A stretch of DNA of 64,000 nt from Mangrovimonas futianensis (lineage in GTDB: Bacteria > Bacteroidota > Bacteroidia > Flavobacteriales > Flavobacteriaceae). The notes below the pieces were generated by a model. It was not told the DNA's origin. It searched no databases and saw nothing but the letters and a program-made list of their open reading frames with translations. Where the stretch lies: assembly GCF_021245805.1 (NCBI RefSeq), contig NZ_JAJJNF010000005.1, forward strand, positions 1-64,000, read 5' to 3'. Shown piece after piece: positions 15,726 through 24,777 of the stretch; positions within the stretch are counted from its first letter, which is position 1; the number at the start of each line of letters is the position of its first letter. The position numbers were made by a program, and so were the translations under genes.

Positions 15726-17854
15726 GAAAAGATTTTTCAAATCTAACATTAGATACGGTAAAGACTTCAAATAAACCTCCAGTAGAGGATCAAGATATTT
15801 GGAATACCCCAGAAGGGATTCCAGTGAAGAAACATTTTTCAAAAGCAGATATTGAAGACGCAGAACATTTAGGGTTTGCCGCTGGTTTACCTCCGTTTAC
15901 AAGAGGGCCATATAGCACAATGTACACCACAAGACCATGGACCATTAGACAATATGCTGGTTTTTCAACGGCAGAAGAGTCTAATGCTTTCTATAGAAGA
16001 AATTTGGCTGCAGGTCAAAAGGGACTTTCTGTTGCCTTTGATTTAGCAACACACCGTGGGTATGATTCAGATCATCCAAGGGTGACTGGTGATGTAGGTA
16101 AAGCTGGTGTGGCCATTGATTCTATTTTGGATATGGAAGTGCTTTTTGATCAGATTCCATTGGATAAAATGTCGGTTTCCATGACCATGAATGGAGCTGT
16201 ATTACCTGTGATGGCTTTTTATATAGCCGCGGCTAAAAAGCAAGGGGTGGCCTTAGATCAATTAAGTGGAACCATTCAGAATGATATTCTGAAAGAGTTT
16301 ATGGTGCGTAACACTTACATTTATCCACCACAACCATCTATGAGAATTATTGGTGATATTTTTGAATATACGACCAAATATATGCCTCGTTTTAATTCCA
16401 TTTCCATTAGTGGATACCACATGCAAGAAGCAGGAGCAACAGCCGATATAGAATTGGCTTATACGTTGGCCGATGGTTTGGAATACATTCGTACGGGATT
16501 GTCTTCCGGATTAAAAATCGATGATTTTGCGCCTAGATTGTCTTTCTTTTGGGCTATAGGGATGAATCATTTTATGGAAATTGCGAAAATGAGAGCGGCC
16601 AGAATGCTTTGGGCTAAGATCATTAAGCAGTTCAATCCGCAGAATCCAAAATCTATGGCATTGAGAACGCATAGCCAGACTTCTGGTTGGAGTTTGAGTG
16701 AACAAGATCCGTTCAACAATGTGGCAAGAACCTGTATTGAGGCGATGGCTGCTGGTTTGGGTGGTACACAGTCTTTACATACCAATGCATTGGATGAAGC
16801 TATCGCGTTGCCTACTGATTTCTCAGCTAGAATTGCACGAAACACACAAATTTATATACAAGAGGAAACACAGATTACTAAATCTGTAGATCCTTGGGCC
16901 GGTTCATATTATGTAGAATATTTGACTAAGGAAATTGCGAAAAAAGCGTGGAAGCTTATTGAGGAAGTAGAGGAATTGGGTGGTATGGCCAAAGCCATTG
17001 AAACCGGAGTTCCTAAAATGAGAATTGAGGAAGCAGCGGCGCGTAAACAGGCAAGATTGGATTCTGGTCAAGATATTTTGGTTGGTGTAAACAAATATCA
17101 AACGGACGAGAAGTCACAGATTGAAATCTTGGAAGTTGACAATTCAGCTGTTAGAAATTCACAAATTGAGCGTCTTAAAAAGCTGAAAGCCAACAGAGAT
17201 CAAAATGTGGTTGATGCCAAATTAAAAGCCTTATCTGCATGTGCAGAGAGTGGTAAGGGTAATTTATTGGAATTGGCCGTTGAGGCGGCAGAAAATTTCG
17301 CTACTTTAGGTGAAATATCTGATGCTTTGGAAGTTCATTTTGGACGTCACAAGGCTGATACGCAATTAATAAGTGGTGTGTATAGAAAAGAAGTGAAAAA
17401 TGATAGCGTGTTTGAACAGGCTCAAAAGTTGGCAGATCATTTTGCTGAAATAGAAGGGCGTCGTCCTAGAGTTATGATTGCAAAAATGGGACAAGATGGT
17501 CACGACCGTGGTGCTAAAGTGGTTGCCTCAAGTTTTGCTGACTTGGGATTTGATGTCGATATGGGACCTTTGTTTCAAACACCAGAAGAAGTGGCAAAAC
17601 AAGCCATAGAAAATGACGTACATTTCGTTGGTGCCTCCAGTTTAGCTGCTGGTCACAAGACATTGATTCCTCAATTGATAGAAGAATTAGAAAGATTGGG
17701 AAGACCAGATATTATGGTGTTTGCTGGTGGGGTGATTCCAGAACAGGATTACCAATACCTTCTAGATAGAAAGGTTGCTGCCATCTTTGGACCAGGTACT
17801 GTGATAGCCAAATCGGCTATTACCATCATGGAAAAATATTTGGAACAAGAATAA
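15722..17854 (+). CDS. mutB: Methylmalonyl-CoA mutase large (catalytic) subunit
   Basis: 710 residues. The barrel domain has GPYSTMYTTRPWTIRQYAGF, with the substrate-binding Tyr, and DLATHRGYDSDHPRV; the B12 domain has MGQDGHDRGAKV, where His594 is the cobalt ligand, then SSLAAGHKTL and FAGGVIPEQDY. It interconverts (2R)-methylmalonyl-CoA and succinyl-CoA with adenosylcobalamin. Full length for the family. The operon ends at the hairpin just downstream; meaB, which protects and reloads the mutase, is convergent on the opposite strand. Confidence 0.97.
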   Translation: MRKDFSNLTLDTVKTSNKPPVEDQDIWNTPEGIPVKKHFSKADIEDAEHLGFAAGLPPFTRGPYSTMYTTRPWTIRQYAGFSTAEESNAFYRRNLAAGQKGLSVAFDLATHRGYDSDHPRVTGDVGKAGVAIDSILDMEVLFDQIPLDKMSVSMTMNGAVLPVMAFYIAAAKKQGVALDQLSGTIQNDILKEFMVRNTYIYPPQPSMRIIGDIFEYTTKYMPRFNSISISGYHMQEAGATADIELAYTLADGLEYIRTGLSSGLKIDDFAPRLSFFWAIGMNHFMEIAKMRAARMLWAKIIKQFNPQNPKSMALRTHSQTSGWSLSEQDPFNNVARTCIEAMAAGLGGTQSLHTNALDEAIALPTDFSARIARNTQIYIQEETQITKSVDPWAGSYYVEYLTKEIAKKAWKLIEEVEELGGMAKAIETGVPKMRIEEAAARKQARLDSGQDILVGVNKYQTDEKSQIEILEVDNSAVRNSQIERLKKLKANRDQNVVDAKLKALSACAESGKGNLLELAVEAAENFATLGEISDALEVHFGRHKADTQLISGVYRKEVKNDSVFEQAQKLADHFAEIEGRRPRVMIAKMGQDGHDRGAKVVASSFADLGFDVDMGPLFQTPEEVAKQAIENDVHFVGASSLAAGHKTLIPQLIEELERLGRPDIMVFAGGVIPEQDYQYLLDRKVAAIFGPGTVIAKSAITIMEKYLEQE

Positions 17855-17876
17855 TTTTTAATAAAACCTAAAAATT

Positions 17877-17907
17877 AAACCCGGTACTGAAAAGTATCGG
17901 GTTTTTT
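17877..17907. terminator. Terminator between mutB and meaB, probably bidirectional
   Basis: AAACCCGGTACT (17877-17888) pairs with AGTATCGGGTTT (17893-17904, one G-U pair) around a GAAA tetraloop, followed by T on the plus strand. On the minus strand the hairpin follows the meaB stop and leads into a shorter T-rich stretch. Confidence 0.85.
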
Positions 17908-17910
17908 CTA

Positions 17911-18915
17911 TTATAAAGATTTTTTGAAGCTATTCAATATAAGTTGTGCGGCCTCAACAGGAGATATATGAGAGTCTAGAACTTCTTTTTTCAATTGAAT
18001 TAACTGTTCTGAAATCTCTGGGTTTCCATAGAAGAGTTGTTTGAGATCTTCATTGATGTTATCATACATCCAGCGCAATTTTTGATGATTTCGGTTTTTC
18101 TCAAAGTAGCCACTTTCTGTCACCTGTTGTTTGAATTTGAGGATTTCTTCCCAAATAGTTTCAATACCCATGCCTTTTAAAGCAGAAGCTTTGGTTACCA
18201 CGGGTGTCCATCCAGATGCTGCAGGTGGAAATAAATGCAATGCATTTTGGTATTGAATTCGGGCTCTGTCACTTTGTTTTATATTGTCCCCATCGGCCTT
18301 ATTAATAACAACCATGTCAGCCATTTCCATGATTCCCTTTTTGATCCCTTGGAGTTCATCACCAGCTCCAGCCAACATTAATAATAGGAAGAAATCTGTC
18401 ATTCCATGCACCGCTGTTTCCGATTGACCAACACCTACGGTTTCAATTAAAATAATATCATAACCAGCAGCTTCACAAAGTAACATGCTTTCTGCTGTTT
18501 TATTGGCAACACCACCTAAGGTTTCTCCAGATGCTGAAGGTCTGATATAGGCTTCATCCATCCCACTAAGTTCCTCCATTCGAGTTTTATCACCCAAAAT
18601 ACTCCCTTTAGAACGTTGGCTACTTGGGTCAATGCTCAAAATGGCAACCCGATGCCCGTTTTTAATCAAGAATTTTCCAAATGCTTCAATGAAGGTGCTT
18701 TTACCTACACCAGGGACTCCAGTAATCCCAATTCGGAGTGATTTTCCGGAAGCAGGCAAAATACCTTGAATGATTTTTTTTGCTAGCTTTTTGTCGCTTT
18801 CCAAGCTACTTTCAATGATGGTAATAGCGCGAGACAGTATGACGCGATCTCCGTTTAAAATACCATTGATATATTCTTGGGCAGAAAGTCTGTTTTTAGG
18901 TTTGTATGCCTTCAT
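17911..18915 (-). CDS. meaB: Methylmalonyl-CoA mutase-associated GTPase MeaB
   Basis: 334 residues of the G3E P-loop GTPase family (MeaB/ArgK). Walker A GVPGVGKST spans 66-74, followed by SIDPSSQRSKGSILGDKTRM (switch region) and the base-recognition motif VVINKADG. MeaB gates loading of adenosylcobalamin into the mutase and guards against its inactivation. It is convergent with mutB. The old name argK (arginine transport kinase) should not be used here. Full length for the family. Confidence 0.95.
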   Translation of the reverse strand: MKAYKPKNRLSAQEYINGILNGDRVILSRAITIIESSLESDKKLAKKIIQGILPASGKSLRIGITGVPGVGKSTFIEAFGKFLIKNGHRVAILSIDPSSQRSKGSILGDKTRMEELSGMDEAYIRPSASGETLGGVANKTAESMLLCEAAGYDIILIETVGVGQSETAVHGMTDFFLLLMLAGAGDELQGIKKGIMEMADMVVINKADGDNIKQSDRARIQYQNALHLFPPAASGWTPVVTKASALKGMGIETIWEEILKFKQQVTESGYFEKNRNHQKLRWMYDNINEDLKQLFYGNPEISEQLIQLKKEVLDSHISPVEAAQLILNSFKKSL

Positions 18916-19078
18916 TTTGGGATTTCATTAAGCCTTGTAAAGATACTGATAACCTCTGTAAACACCATATAATATGAGGGTCTTTTATAGAGGGTTCAAG
19001 GGGATTTATGAAAAGTTTTATCGAAAAAGAATTATGAATAATTAGGCGTTATTAGTATCATTTGCCCCAAAGTTTCTG

Positions 19079-19086
19079 TAATTTTG
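19079..19086 (+). promoter_or_regulatory. -7 element upstream of menD
   Basis: TAATTTTG matches TAnnTTTG and lies 21 bases before the ATG at 19108. An alternative TTG start at 19084 would sit inside this element, which supports the ATG as the true start. A TTTG at 19061-19064 is closer than the usual 17-20 bases. Confidence 0.5.
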
Positions 19087-19107
19087 TGCGACTATTTTTT
19101 CTATTAC

Positions 19108-20868
19108 ATGATTTATCCCAAAATCCCTTTAGCCCAAACAGTAATTCAACTTTGTAAGGCTAAAAATATTCAACATATTGTTATTTCACCCGGTAGCCGT
19201 AACGCACCTCTTACCATTGGTTTTACCAATGATCCTTTTTTTACTTGTTATAGTATAGTGGATGAGCGTTCAGCTGCTTTCTTTGCCATGGGAATTGCCC
19301 AAAAAATAACACATCCTGTAGCTGTAGTTTGTTCGTCGGGAAGTGCGTTATTGAATTATTATCCTGCCGTTGCAGAGGCTTTTTATAGTCATATTCCTTT
19401 GGTTGTTTTATCTGCAGACAGGCCCGATTATTTAATAGGAATTGGAGATGGACAGACAATCAATCAGGAAAATGTTTATGAAAATCACATTTTATATTCT
19501 GCCAATTTGAAAGTAAGCTCTGAAAAGAAACCAAAGCATTTGGATGAAACTGAGCCGGCTATAATCAAAAATATTGAAAACAAACTGGAGCGATTATTGG
19601 GACTAAAACAAGCCATTCATGAAGAGAATGTAGATGAAATAAACATGGCTATTAATAAAAGTATATCGTTACAAGGACCTGTTCATATCAACATTCCGTT
19701 TGAGGAACCTTTGTATTTAACCGAGGAGAAATTGAGCGTACAACCTGAGGTTGTTGAACTTGAAACAAAACCCAAAAGAATAGACCAATCTGAATTAAAG
19801 GGGCTTCTAGAAGATTGGAGTAATGCTTCAAAAAAAATGATTTTGGTTGGTGTAAATCAACCTAATAGTATTGAAGAAAAGTGGCTTGAAGAATTAGCTT
19901 CAGACCAAAGTGTTTTGGTATTTACCGAAACAACCTCAAACCTGCATCATCCCGAATTTTTTCCTAGTATAGATACTATAATTGCTCCTTTAGATGAGGC
20001 AGAATTTCAAGAGTTACAACCCGATATTTTGGTGACTTTTGGTGGGCTGATCGTGTCGAAAAAAATAAAAGCATTTTTAAGAAATTTCCAACCAAAACAT
20101 CATTGGCATATTGATTTGCATCAAGCAAACGATACTTTTTTCTGTTTAGATAACCATATAAAAACCACGCCGAATCATTTCTTTTCTGAGTTTCTACCAA
20201 AGTTGACACATTTTAAAAAGAGTAACTACAGGACTATTTGGAAGGAAGTGAAGAAAAAACGCTTGGAAAGGCATGATAGTTATCTTCAAGACATCCCTTT
20301 TTCTGATTTTAAGGCTTTTAATTGGGTATTAAATAAATTACCAAAGAAAAGTAGTTTACAGATTAGTAATAGTTCAGCAATCAGGTATTCCCAATTGTTC
20401 AATTTGGATGAAACTATAGATGTGTATTGCAATAGAGGAACTAGCGGCATTGATGGGTCAACAAGTACTGCTGTTGGTTTTTCAGTGGCTAATGATAGGC
20501 CAACCACTTTTATTACGGGTGATTTGGGATTCTTTTACGACAGTAATGCACTTTGGAATAATTACATTCCCAACCATTTTAGGATTATAGTAGTTAATAA
20601 TGGCGGTGGCGGTATCTTTAGAATTCTTCCGGGGGAAAAAAATACTGATAACTTTGATACCTATTTTGAAACCAAGCATCAACTAAATGCCCAACATTTA
20701 TGTGCCATGTATGGTTTGGATTATCATTCAGCTCAAGACGAAACCGAACTAAAAAACGAACTAGAAAGTTTCTATAGTGAATCAAATAAAACAAAGCTAT
20801 TGGAAATTTTTACACCTCGAACTTTAAACGATGAGATTCTTCTGAATTACTTCAAGTATATTAAATAA
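19108..20868 (+). CDS. menD: 2-succinyl-5-enolpyruvyl-6-hydroxy-3-cyclohexene-1-carboxylate synthase
   Basis: 586 residues, a thiamine diphosphate enzyme that joins isochorismate and 2-oxoglutarate in menaquinone synthesis. N-terminal motifs SPGSRNAPLTIGF and VDERSAAFFAMG hold the catalytic Glu; the C-terminal ThDP site is GTSGIDGSTSTAVGFS ... TGDLGFFYD, with VVNNGGGGIF after it. These are diagnostic of MenD. The start is taken as the ATG at 19108, placed after a -7 element. menF lies 13 kb upstream, so the pathway is not one operon here. Confidence 0.96.
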   Translation: MIYPKIPLAQTVIQLCKAKNIQHIVISPGSRNAPLTIGFTNDPFFTCYSIVDERSAAFFAMGIAQKITHPVAVVCSSGSALLNYYPAVAEAFYSHIPLVVLSADRPDYLIGIGDGQTINQENVYENHILYSANLKVSSEKKPKHLDETEPAIIKNIENKLERLLGLKQAIHEENVDEINMAINKSISLQGPVHINIPFEEPLYLTEEKLSVQPEVVELETKPKRIDQSELKGLLEDWSNASKKMILVGVNQPNSIEEKWLEELASDQSVLVFTETTSNLHHPEFFPSIDTIIAPLDEAEFQELQPDILVTFGGLIVSKKIKAFLRNFQPKHHWHIDLHQANDTFFCLDNHIKTTPNHFFSEFLPKLTHFKKSNYRTIWKEVKKKRLERHDSYLQDIPFSDFKAFNWVLNKLPKKSSLQISNSSAIRYSQLFNLDETIDVYCNRGTSGIDGSTSTAVGFSVANDRPTTFITGDLGFFYDSNALWNNYIPNHFRIIVVNNGGGGIFRILPGEKNTDNFDTYFETKHQLNAQHLCAMYGLDYHSAQDETELKNELESFYSESNKTKLLEIFTPRTLNDEILLNYFKYIK

Positions 20869-20949
20869 ATGTTACAAGTGTCATTTCCTTTTTGTTTGGG
20901 TTTTTAATTATGTAATTTTAAAGTTATTATCAATCTAAAAAATAATCAA

Positions 20950-21288
20950 ATGAGTAAAAGAGATGAACTAATTGAAAAATATGCAGCCGATATTAAAGAT
21001 AAAATTGGCGAAACTGTAGATATGGATCTTTTGACAAAAGTAACCATAGGTTTAGGGCCATCTATCTACAATGCTGATTCCTCAACGGTTTCTGGGTCTG
21101 ATGCTTCGGAAGTTGAACGTGTTAAAACCAATTTTTTAATCAAGAAACTTGGTTTGAAAGATGGACCAGAATTAGATGAGGCAATAGCTAAAGTGATGGA
21201 ACAATATGGTGTTTCAAATCGCAATAAATATCGAGCAGTAGTTTATTATTTATTGGTAAAACATTTTAATAAGGCTTCTGTTTATTAG
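20950..21288 (+). CDS. DUF2853 family protein
   Basis: 112 residues, acidic, no signal peptide or membrane segment. The sequence MSKRDELIEKYAADIK at the start and SNRNKYRAVVYYLL near the end are typical of DUF2853, a small, probably helical family of unknown function common in Flavobacteriia and Proteobacteria. A likely promoter has TTTG at 20891-20898 and TAATTTTA at 20913-20920, close to but not matching TAnnTTTG. It stands alone and is followed by a terminator. Confidence 0.85.
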   Translation: MSKRDELIEKYAADIKDKIGETVDMDLLTKVTIGLGPSIYNADSSTVSGSDASEVERVKTNFLIKKLGLKDGPELDEAIAKVMEQYGVSNRNKYRAVVYYLLVKHFNKASVY

Positions 21289-21313
21289 GGAGCGTTTATA
21301 AAATTAAGATACG

Positions 21314-21339
21314 AGCGTCACAAGTTGTGGCGCTTTTTT
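21314..21339 (+). terminator. Terminator after the DUF2853 gene
   Basis: AGCGTCAC (21314-21321) pairs with GTGGCGCT (21327-21334, one G-U pair) around a 5-base loop, then six T. Confidence 0.85.
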
Positions 21340-21362
21340 ATTTTCGGTAAGTTAATTCGTTA

Positions 21363-21370
21363 TACCTTTG
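21363..21370 (+). promoter_or_regulatory. -7 element next to the CvfB-like gene start
   Basis: TACCTTTG fits TAnnTTTG and ends only 4 bases before the ATG at 21375. If used, transcription would start at or just inside the start codon, giving a leaderless message. It may also be a chance match. Confidence 0.35.
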
Positions 21371-21374
21371 CCAC

Positions 21375-22205
21375 ATGATACACTTAGGAGAATTCAATAC
21401 CCTCACTATATTAAGGGATACAGAGCCAGGATTGTTTTTAGGAGACCAAGAAGATAATGAAGTTCTTTTGCCTAACCGATATGTTCCTCAATCATTTGAA
21501 ATAGGTGATGAAATAGAGGTGTTTGTTTATTTAGATAACGAAGAGAGAATTGTTGCTACCACCGATAAACCATATATCATTAAAAATCAATTTGGTCTTT
21601 TACGTTGTAATCAAGTGAATCAATACGGGGCCTTTTTAGATTGGGGTTTGGTCAAGGAATTGTTCTGTCCTTTTAAGGAACAAGTATTTAAAATGACAGC
21701 AGGTCATTATTATTTTGTTCATTGTTATCTCGATGAAAAGACCGATCGCTTGGTAGCTTCAAGCAAAACCAATAAGTTTCTGGACAATACCCAACTAACA
21801 GTTGAAAAGTTTCAGGAAGTAGATTTAATTGTTTCCCATCCTACAGATTTGGGAATGGTCGTGGTGGTTAACAACTTGCATTCGGGCTTAATTTATAAAG
21901 ATGATTTATATGGTGATGTAGAGGTTGGTGATCGATTAAAGGGTTACGTGAAAAAGGTACGTAATGACAATAAATTGGATATTGTATTACAGCCTATAGG
22001 TTATAAAAATATTGAACCAAGTGCCCAAAAAGTTATGGATGTCTTAAATGATAACAGTGGCTTCTTACCACTTCACGATAAATCAAATCCAGAAGAAATA
22101 AAAGAATTATTGGAAATGAGTAAAAAGAGCTTCAAAAAGGCTGTCGGCTCATTGTACAAACAGCGATTGATTGAGATTAAGCCTGATGGAATTTATTTAG
22201 TCTAG
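21375..22205 (+). CDS. CvfB-like S1 RNA-binding protein
   Basis: 276 residues. The protein is built from S1-type OB folds: an N-terminal GEFNTLTILRDTEPGLFLG, a second repeat (LLRCNQVNQYGAFLDWGL), a third (VVVNNLHSGLIYKDDLYGDVEVGDRLKGYVKKV), and a C-terminal winged helix (KSFKKAVGSLYKQRLIEI). This order is that of CvfB/YitL, an RNA-binding regulator of virulence and surface proteins in Staphylococcus. Its target in flavobacteria is unknown. Its 3' end overlaps the convergent downstream gene by 29 bases. Confidence 0.88.
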   Translation: MIHLGEFNTLTILRDTEPGLFLGDQEDNEVLLPNRYVPQSFEIGDEIEVFVYLDNEERIVATTDKPYIIKNQFGLLRCNQVNQYGAFLDWGLVKELFCPFKEQVFKMTAGHYYFVHCYLDEKTDRLVASSKTNKFLDNTQLTVEKFQEVDLIVSHPTDLGMVVVVNNLHSGLIYKDDLYGDVEVGDRLKGYVKKVRNDNKLDIVLQPIGYKNIEPSAQKVMDVLNDNSGFLPLHDKSNPEEIKELLEMSKKSFKKAVGSLYKQRLIEIKPDGIYLV

Positions 22206-22635
22206 GGATTTTATTAGTCAATTTAAATAGATTTAGCTGTTCTTGAACCCATTTTTCAGCAGATAATAAGGATTTAAACTGTTTTTTGTTGGGAAATGAA
22301 CAGAAGTGGTTTTCAAGTTCTATAGCCTTTTCCGATTGCTTGGAGTAAGTCACTATAGCTCTTGCTACTAATCCGTTGGCGGCGTTATGTAATTTCTCAA
22401 GATCTAATAAATTGATGGAGAATGAATTTATTCTGTTGCAAATCATACCATATGGTCGGCCATCAGAAAAATGCTCCCGAATTGCGTAAATCAATTCTTG
22501 GCCATTTATGAGGTCGACATTTGCACCTTCATCCATTTCAGTAAGTAAGTAATTCTCAAAAAAATAAACAGTTCCAATACTCAATTTAAAACTGTTTTGA
22601 ATATCGCTTTTTAAGGCGCTATTTTTAACGGTCAT
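22177..22635 (-). CDS. Hypothetical protein, possibly SpoIIAA/STAS-like
   Basis: 152 residues with no signal peptide or membrane segment. The pattern of a beta strand around GTVYFFENYLL, a helix, DGRPYGMICNR, an AANGLVARAIVTYS segment and the closing SAEKWVQEQL resembles SpoIIAA-like/STAS proteins of Bacteroidota, but I cannot assign it firmly. It overlaps the end of the CvfB-like gene tail to tail by 29 bases, which is unusual. No function is proposed. Confidence 0.7.
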   Translation of the reverse strand: MTVKNSALKSDIQNSFKLSIGTVYFFENYLLTEMDEGANVDLINGQELIYAIREHFSDGRPYGMICNRINSFSINLLDLEKLHNAANGLVARAIVTYSKQSEKAIELENHFCSFPNKKQFKSLLSAEKWVQEQLNLFKLTNKIPRLNKFHQA

Positions 22636-22745
22636 ATTAGTTTAGCTAGTTAATCAAAAGGATTATAAAAGTAATATTTATCTTCCAATTTCAAATCAAA
22701 CTAGTTTAATTTAACACTAAGAGAATTTTAAAAAATTATTAGTTT

Positions 22746-23867
22746 CTATTGAATGCCGAATCTTTGTTTTATCCCTTTAGGTAAGGCTTCTTTATGAATC
22801 AAAATGGATATGGCTTTTAACCTCATATAAGCTTCGCTAAAATACACATAACCACCATAAGTAACACGGCTTTCATCAGTTCCCCACGAATTTTTAACCT
22901 TAAAATAAGTATTTCCTTTTTGGTCTTTGGCTAAACCTGTAATATGCATTAAATGGTCATCTGTTGTGTGGAAATTCTCGAATTCTTGTTGTCGGAAATC
23001 TGGGGTAATAGCCTTTTCTGATCTAATTTCAGTAAGAATCTCCTTGTTCATGCTTTCATCTTCAGGAATTACAGCGACACCGTGTTTGGCAGAAAAGGTT
23101 TTTTCGCTTACATCACAATCTAGCTCAACTGTATAACCATTTTCTAAGGCATGAGTAATTACTTGCATCAAATCATCTAAAGGTAGATTGTAAAAGCTGC
23201 CATTTGAAAAATTGTCTGGAATATTTAGAATAAATTTCGAATTGTATGGTTGGTGAGTAAAACTTGTTAAACTGATGTAATCATCAGGGTTTATTTGCAC
23301 CATTTCCATAAACGATTTTGGCGTGTAGGATGTACCTTCAAAAGTAAAGGACTCCACTTGTTTTCCTAAATAGGAGTCTAGAATACCTTCTACAACCGTT
23401 TTCCAAGTTGGAGATAAGGTGTTGGCTGGGTTTTCTATGTAGGTGTCCAATACATTTTTTAATACCTCTTCCAGTTCAATATGGTTGTATTTTGTTTGAC
23501 CGTTTAAATAACCGGTGTAAACTTCTTGCGGAACCAATCCAGCATCACGAGCACTATTAATAACATCATGTGCCAAACCACCTTGGCTAAACTGAGCATT
23601 GCCTTGTCTCATTAAATAATTCCAGGCTTTCTTAGGATAGGTTTGCCTAACTGAGTACATTTCTGAGAGATCAATAAACTTACCCGTCTTCCTAATGATT
23701 TCACTTTCCAAAAAGGAGGTTGTGGAAAAGCTCCAACAGGTTCCTGTGATGCCTTGACTAACCACTTCCGTGGCATCTAGATCGATTATAGGTGTGAACT
23801 CATATTTTTGGGAATAAAGTGAAAAAGACCCCATTAAAATTAGAGTCAAGAATGTATAAATTTTCAT
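22746..23867 (-). CDS. C1-family (papain/bleomycin hydrolase-like) cysteine peptidase
   Basis: 373 residues from the ATG at 23867, chosen because it begins a typical signal peptide (MKIYTFLTLILMGSFSLYSQ); a longer in-frame start would overlap menB. The active site is clear: Gln38 and Cys44 in QGITGTCWSFS, His in DDHLMHITG and Asn in VKNSWGTDES. The domain layout, with a long middle insertion, fits the aminopeptidase C/bleomycin hydrolase branch (C1B), but this one is secreted to the periplasm or beyond, unlike cytoplasmic PepC. It is divergent from menB with 52 bases between starts. Confidence 0.9.
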   Translation of the reverse strand: MKIYTFLTLILMGSFSLYSQKYEFTPIIDLDATEVVSQGITGTCWSFSTTSFLESEIIRKTGKFIDLSEMYSVRQTYPKKAWNYLMRQGNAQFSQGGLAHDVINSARDAGLVPQEVYTGYLNGQTKYNHIELEEVLKNVLDTYIENPANTLSPTWKTVVEGILDSYLGKQVESFTFEGTSYTPKSFMEMVQINPDDYISLTSFTHQPYNSKFILNIPDNFSNGSFYNLPLDDLMQVITHALENGYTVELDCDVSEKTFSAKHGVAVIPEDESMNKEILTEIRSEKAITPDFRQQEFENFHTTDDHLMHITGLAKDQKGNTYFKVKNSWGTDESRVTYGGYVYFSEAYMRLKAISILIHKEALPKGIKQRFGIQ

Positions 23868-23896
23868 GCTTAGGGAGCTATATTGGTAAAAACATT

Positions 23897-23904
23897 TATT
23901 TTTG
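23897..23904 (+). promoter_or_regulatory. -7 element upstream of menB
   Basis: TATTTTTG is a perfect TAnnTTTG and lies 15 bases before the ATG at 23920. An in-frame TTG at 23902 lies inside it and is therefore an unlikely start. No TTTG at the usual -33 distance. Confidence 0.5.
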
Positions 23905-23919
23905 GCTAAAATAAAAAAA

Positions 23920-24759
23920 ATGAGTGTAGCAGACTGGAAAATAGCCAAAGAATACGAAGACATCACTTATAAAAAATGTGGTGGTGTAGCAAGAATTGCC
24001 TTTAACAGACCAGATGTCAGGAATGCCTTTAGACCCAAGACAACAAGTGAGCTTTATGACGCTTTTTATGATGCTAATGAAGATACCAATATTGGTGTTG
24101 TTTTACTGTCGGCAGAAGGACCATCCTCTAAAGATGGCATCTGGAGTTTTTGTAGTGGAGGTGATCAAAAAGCGAGAGGTCATCAAGGTTATGTTGGAGA
24201 AGATGGTTACCATCGTTTAAATATATTGGAGGTTCAGCGTCTTATACGTTTCATGCCAAAAGTGGTGATTGCTGTTGTACCAGGATGGGCTGTTGGAGGT
24301 GGACATAGTTTGCATGTCGTTTGTGATTTAACCTTGGCTAGTAAAGAACATGCTATTTTTAAGCAAACCGATGCTGATGTTACTAGTTTTGATGGGGGGT
24401 ATGGTTCGGCATATTTGGCGAAAATGGTCGGACAAAAAAAGGCACGGGAAATTTTCTTTTTAGGAAGAAATTATTCAGCACAAGACGCCTATGAAATGGG
24501 TATGGTCAATGCAGTTATTCCACATGATGAATTAGAAGCTACCGCTTATGAATGGGCTCAGGAAATCCTAGGCAAATCACCATTGTCTATTAAAATGTTG
24601 AAATTTGCAATGAATTTAACAGATGACGGAATGGTAGGCCAACAAGTATTTGCAGGAGAAGCTACTAGATTGGCATACATGACCGACGAAGCCATTGAAG
24701 GAAGAAATGCCTTTTTGGAAAAGCGTAAACCAAATTTTGATAAAAAATACATTCCATAG
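23920..24759 (+). CDS. menB: 1,4-dihydroxy-2-naphthoyl-CoA synthase
   Basis: 279 residues, crotonase fold. It closes the second ring of o-succinylbenzoyl-CoA. Diagnostic MenB features: FNRPDVRNAFRPKT, WSFCSGGDQKARG (oxyanion loop), VVPGWAVGGGHSLHVVCDL, the TDADVTSFDGGYGSAYLAK segment with the catalytic Asp, and the C-terminal EGRNAFLEKRKPNF shared by all MenB. The first ATG after the -7 element is used as the start. menA follows after 18 bases, so the two form an operon. Confidence 0.97.
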   Translation: MSVADWKIAKEYEDITYKKCGGVARIAFNRPDVRNAFRPKTTSELYDAFYDANEDTNIGVVLLSAEGPSSKDGIWSFCSGGDQKARGHQGYVGEDGYHRLNILEVQRLIRFMPKVVIAVVPGWAVGGGHSLHVVCDLTLASKEHAIFKQTDADVTSFDGGYGSAYLAKMVGQKKAREIFFLGRNYSAQDAYEMGMVNAVIPHDELEATAYEWAQEILGKSPLSIKMLKFAMNLTDDGMVGQQVFAGEATRLAYMTDEAIEGRNAFLEKRKPNFDKKYIP

Positions 24760-24777
24760 GAACCCAAATCGATTGTT

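Noticed and set aside
19084..19107. TTG start for menD at 19084
   Set aside because: The codon lies within the TAATTTTG promoter element and the added residues do not match MenD.
23868..23966. Longer N-terminus of the C1 peptidase beginning at 23966
   Set aside because: It would overlap the first codons of menB, cover the menB -7 element and bury a clear signal peptide that starts at 23867.
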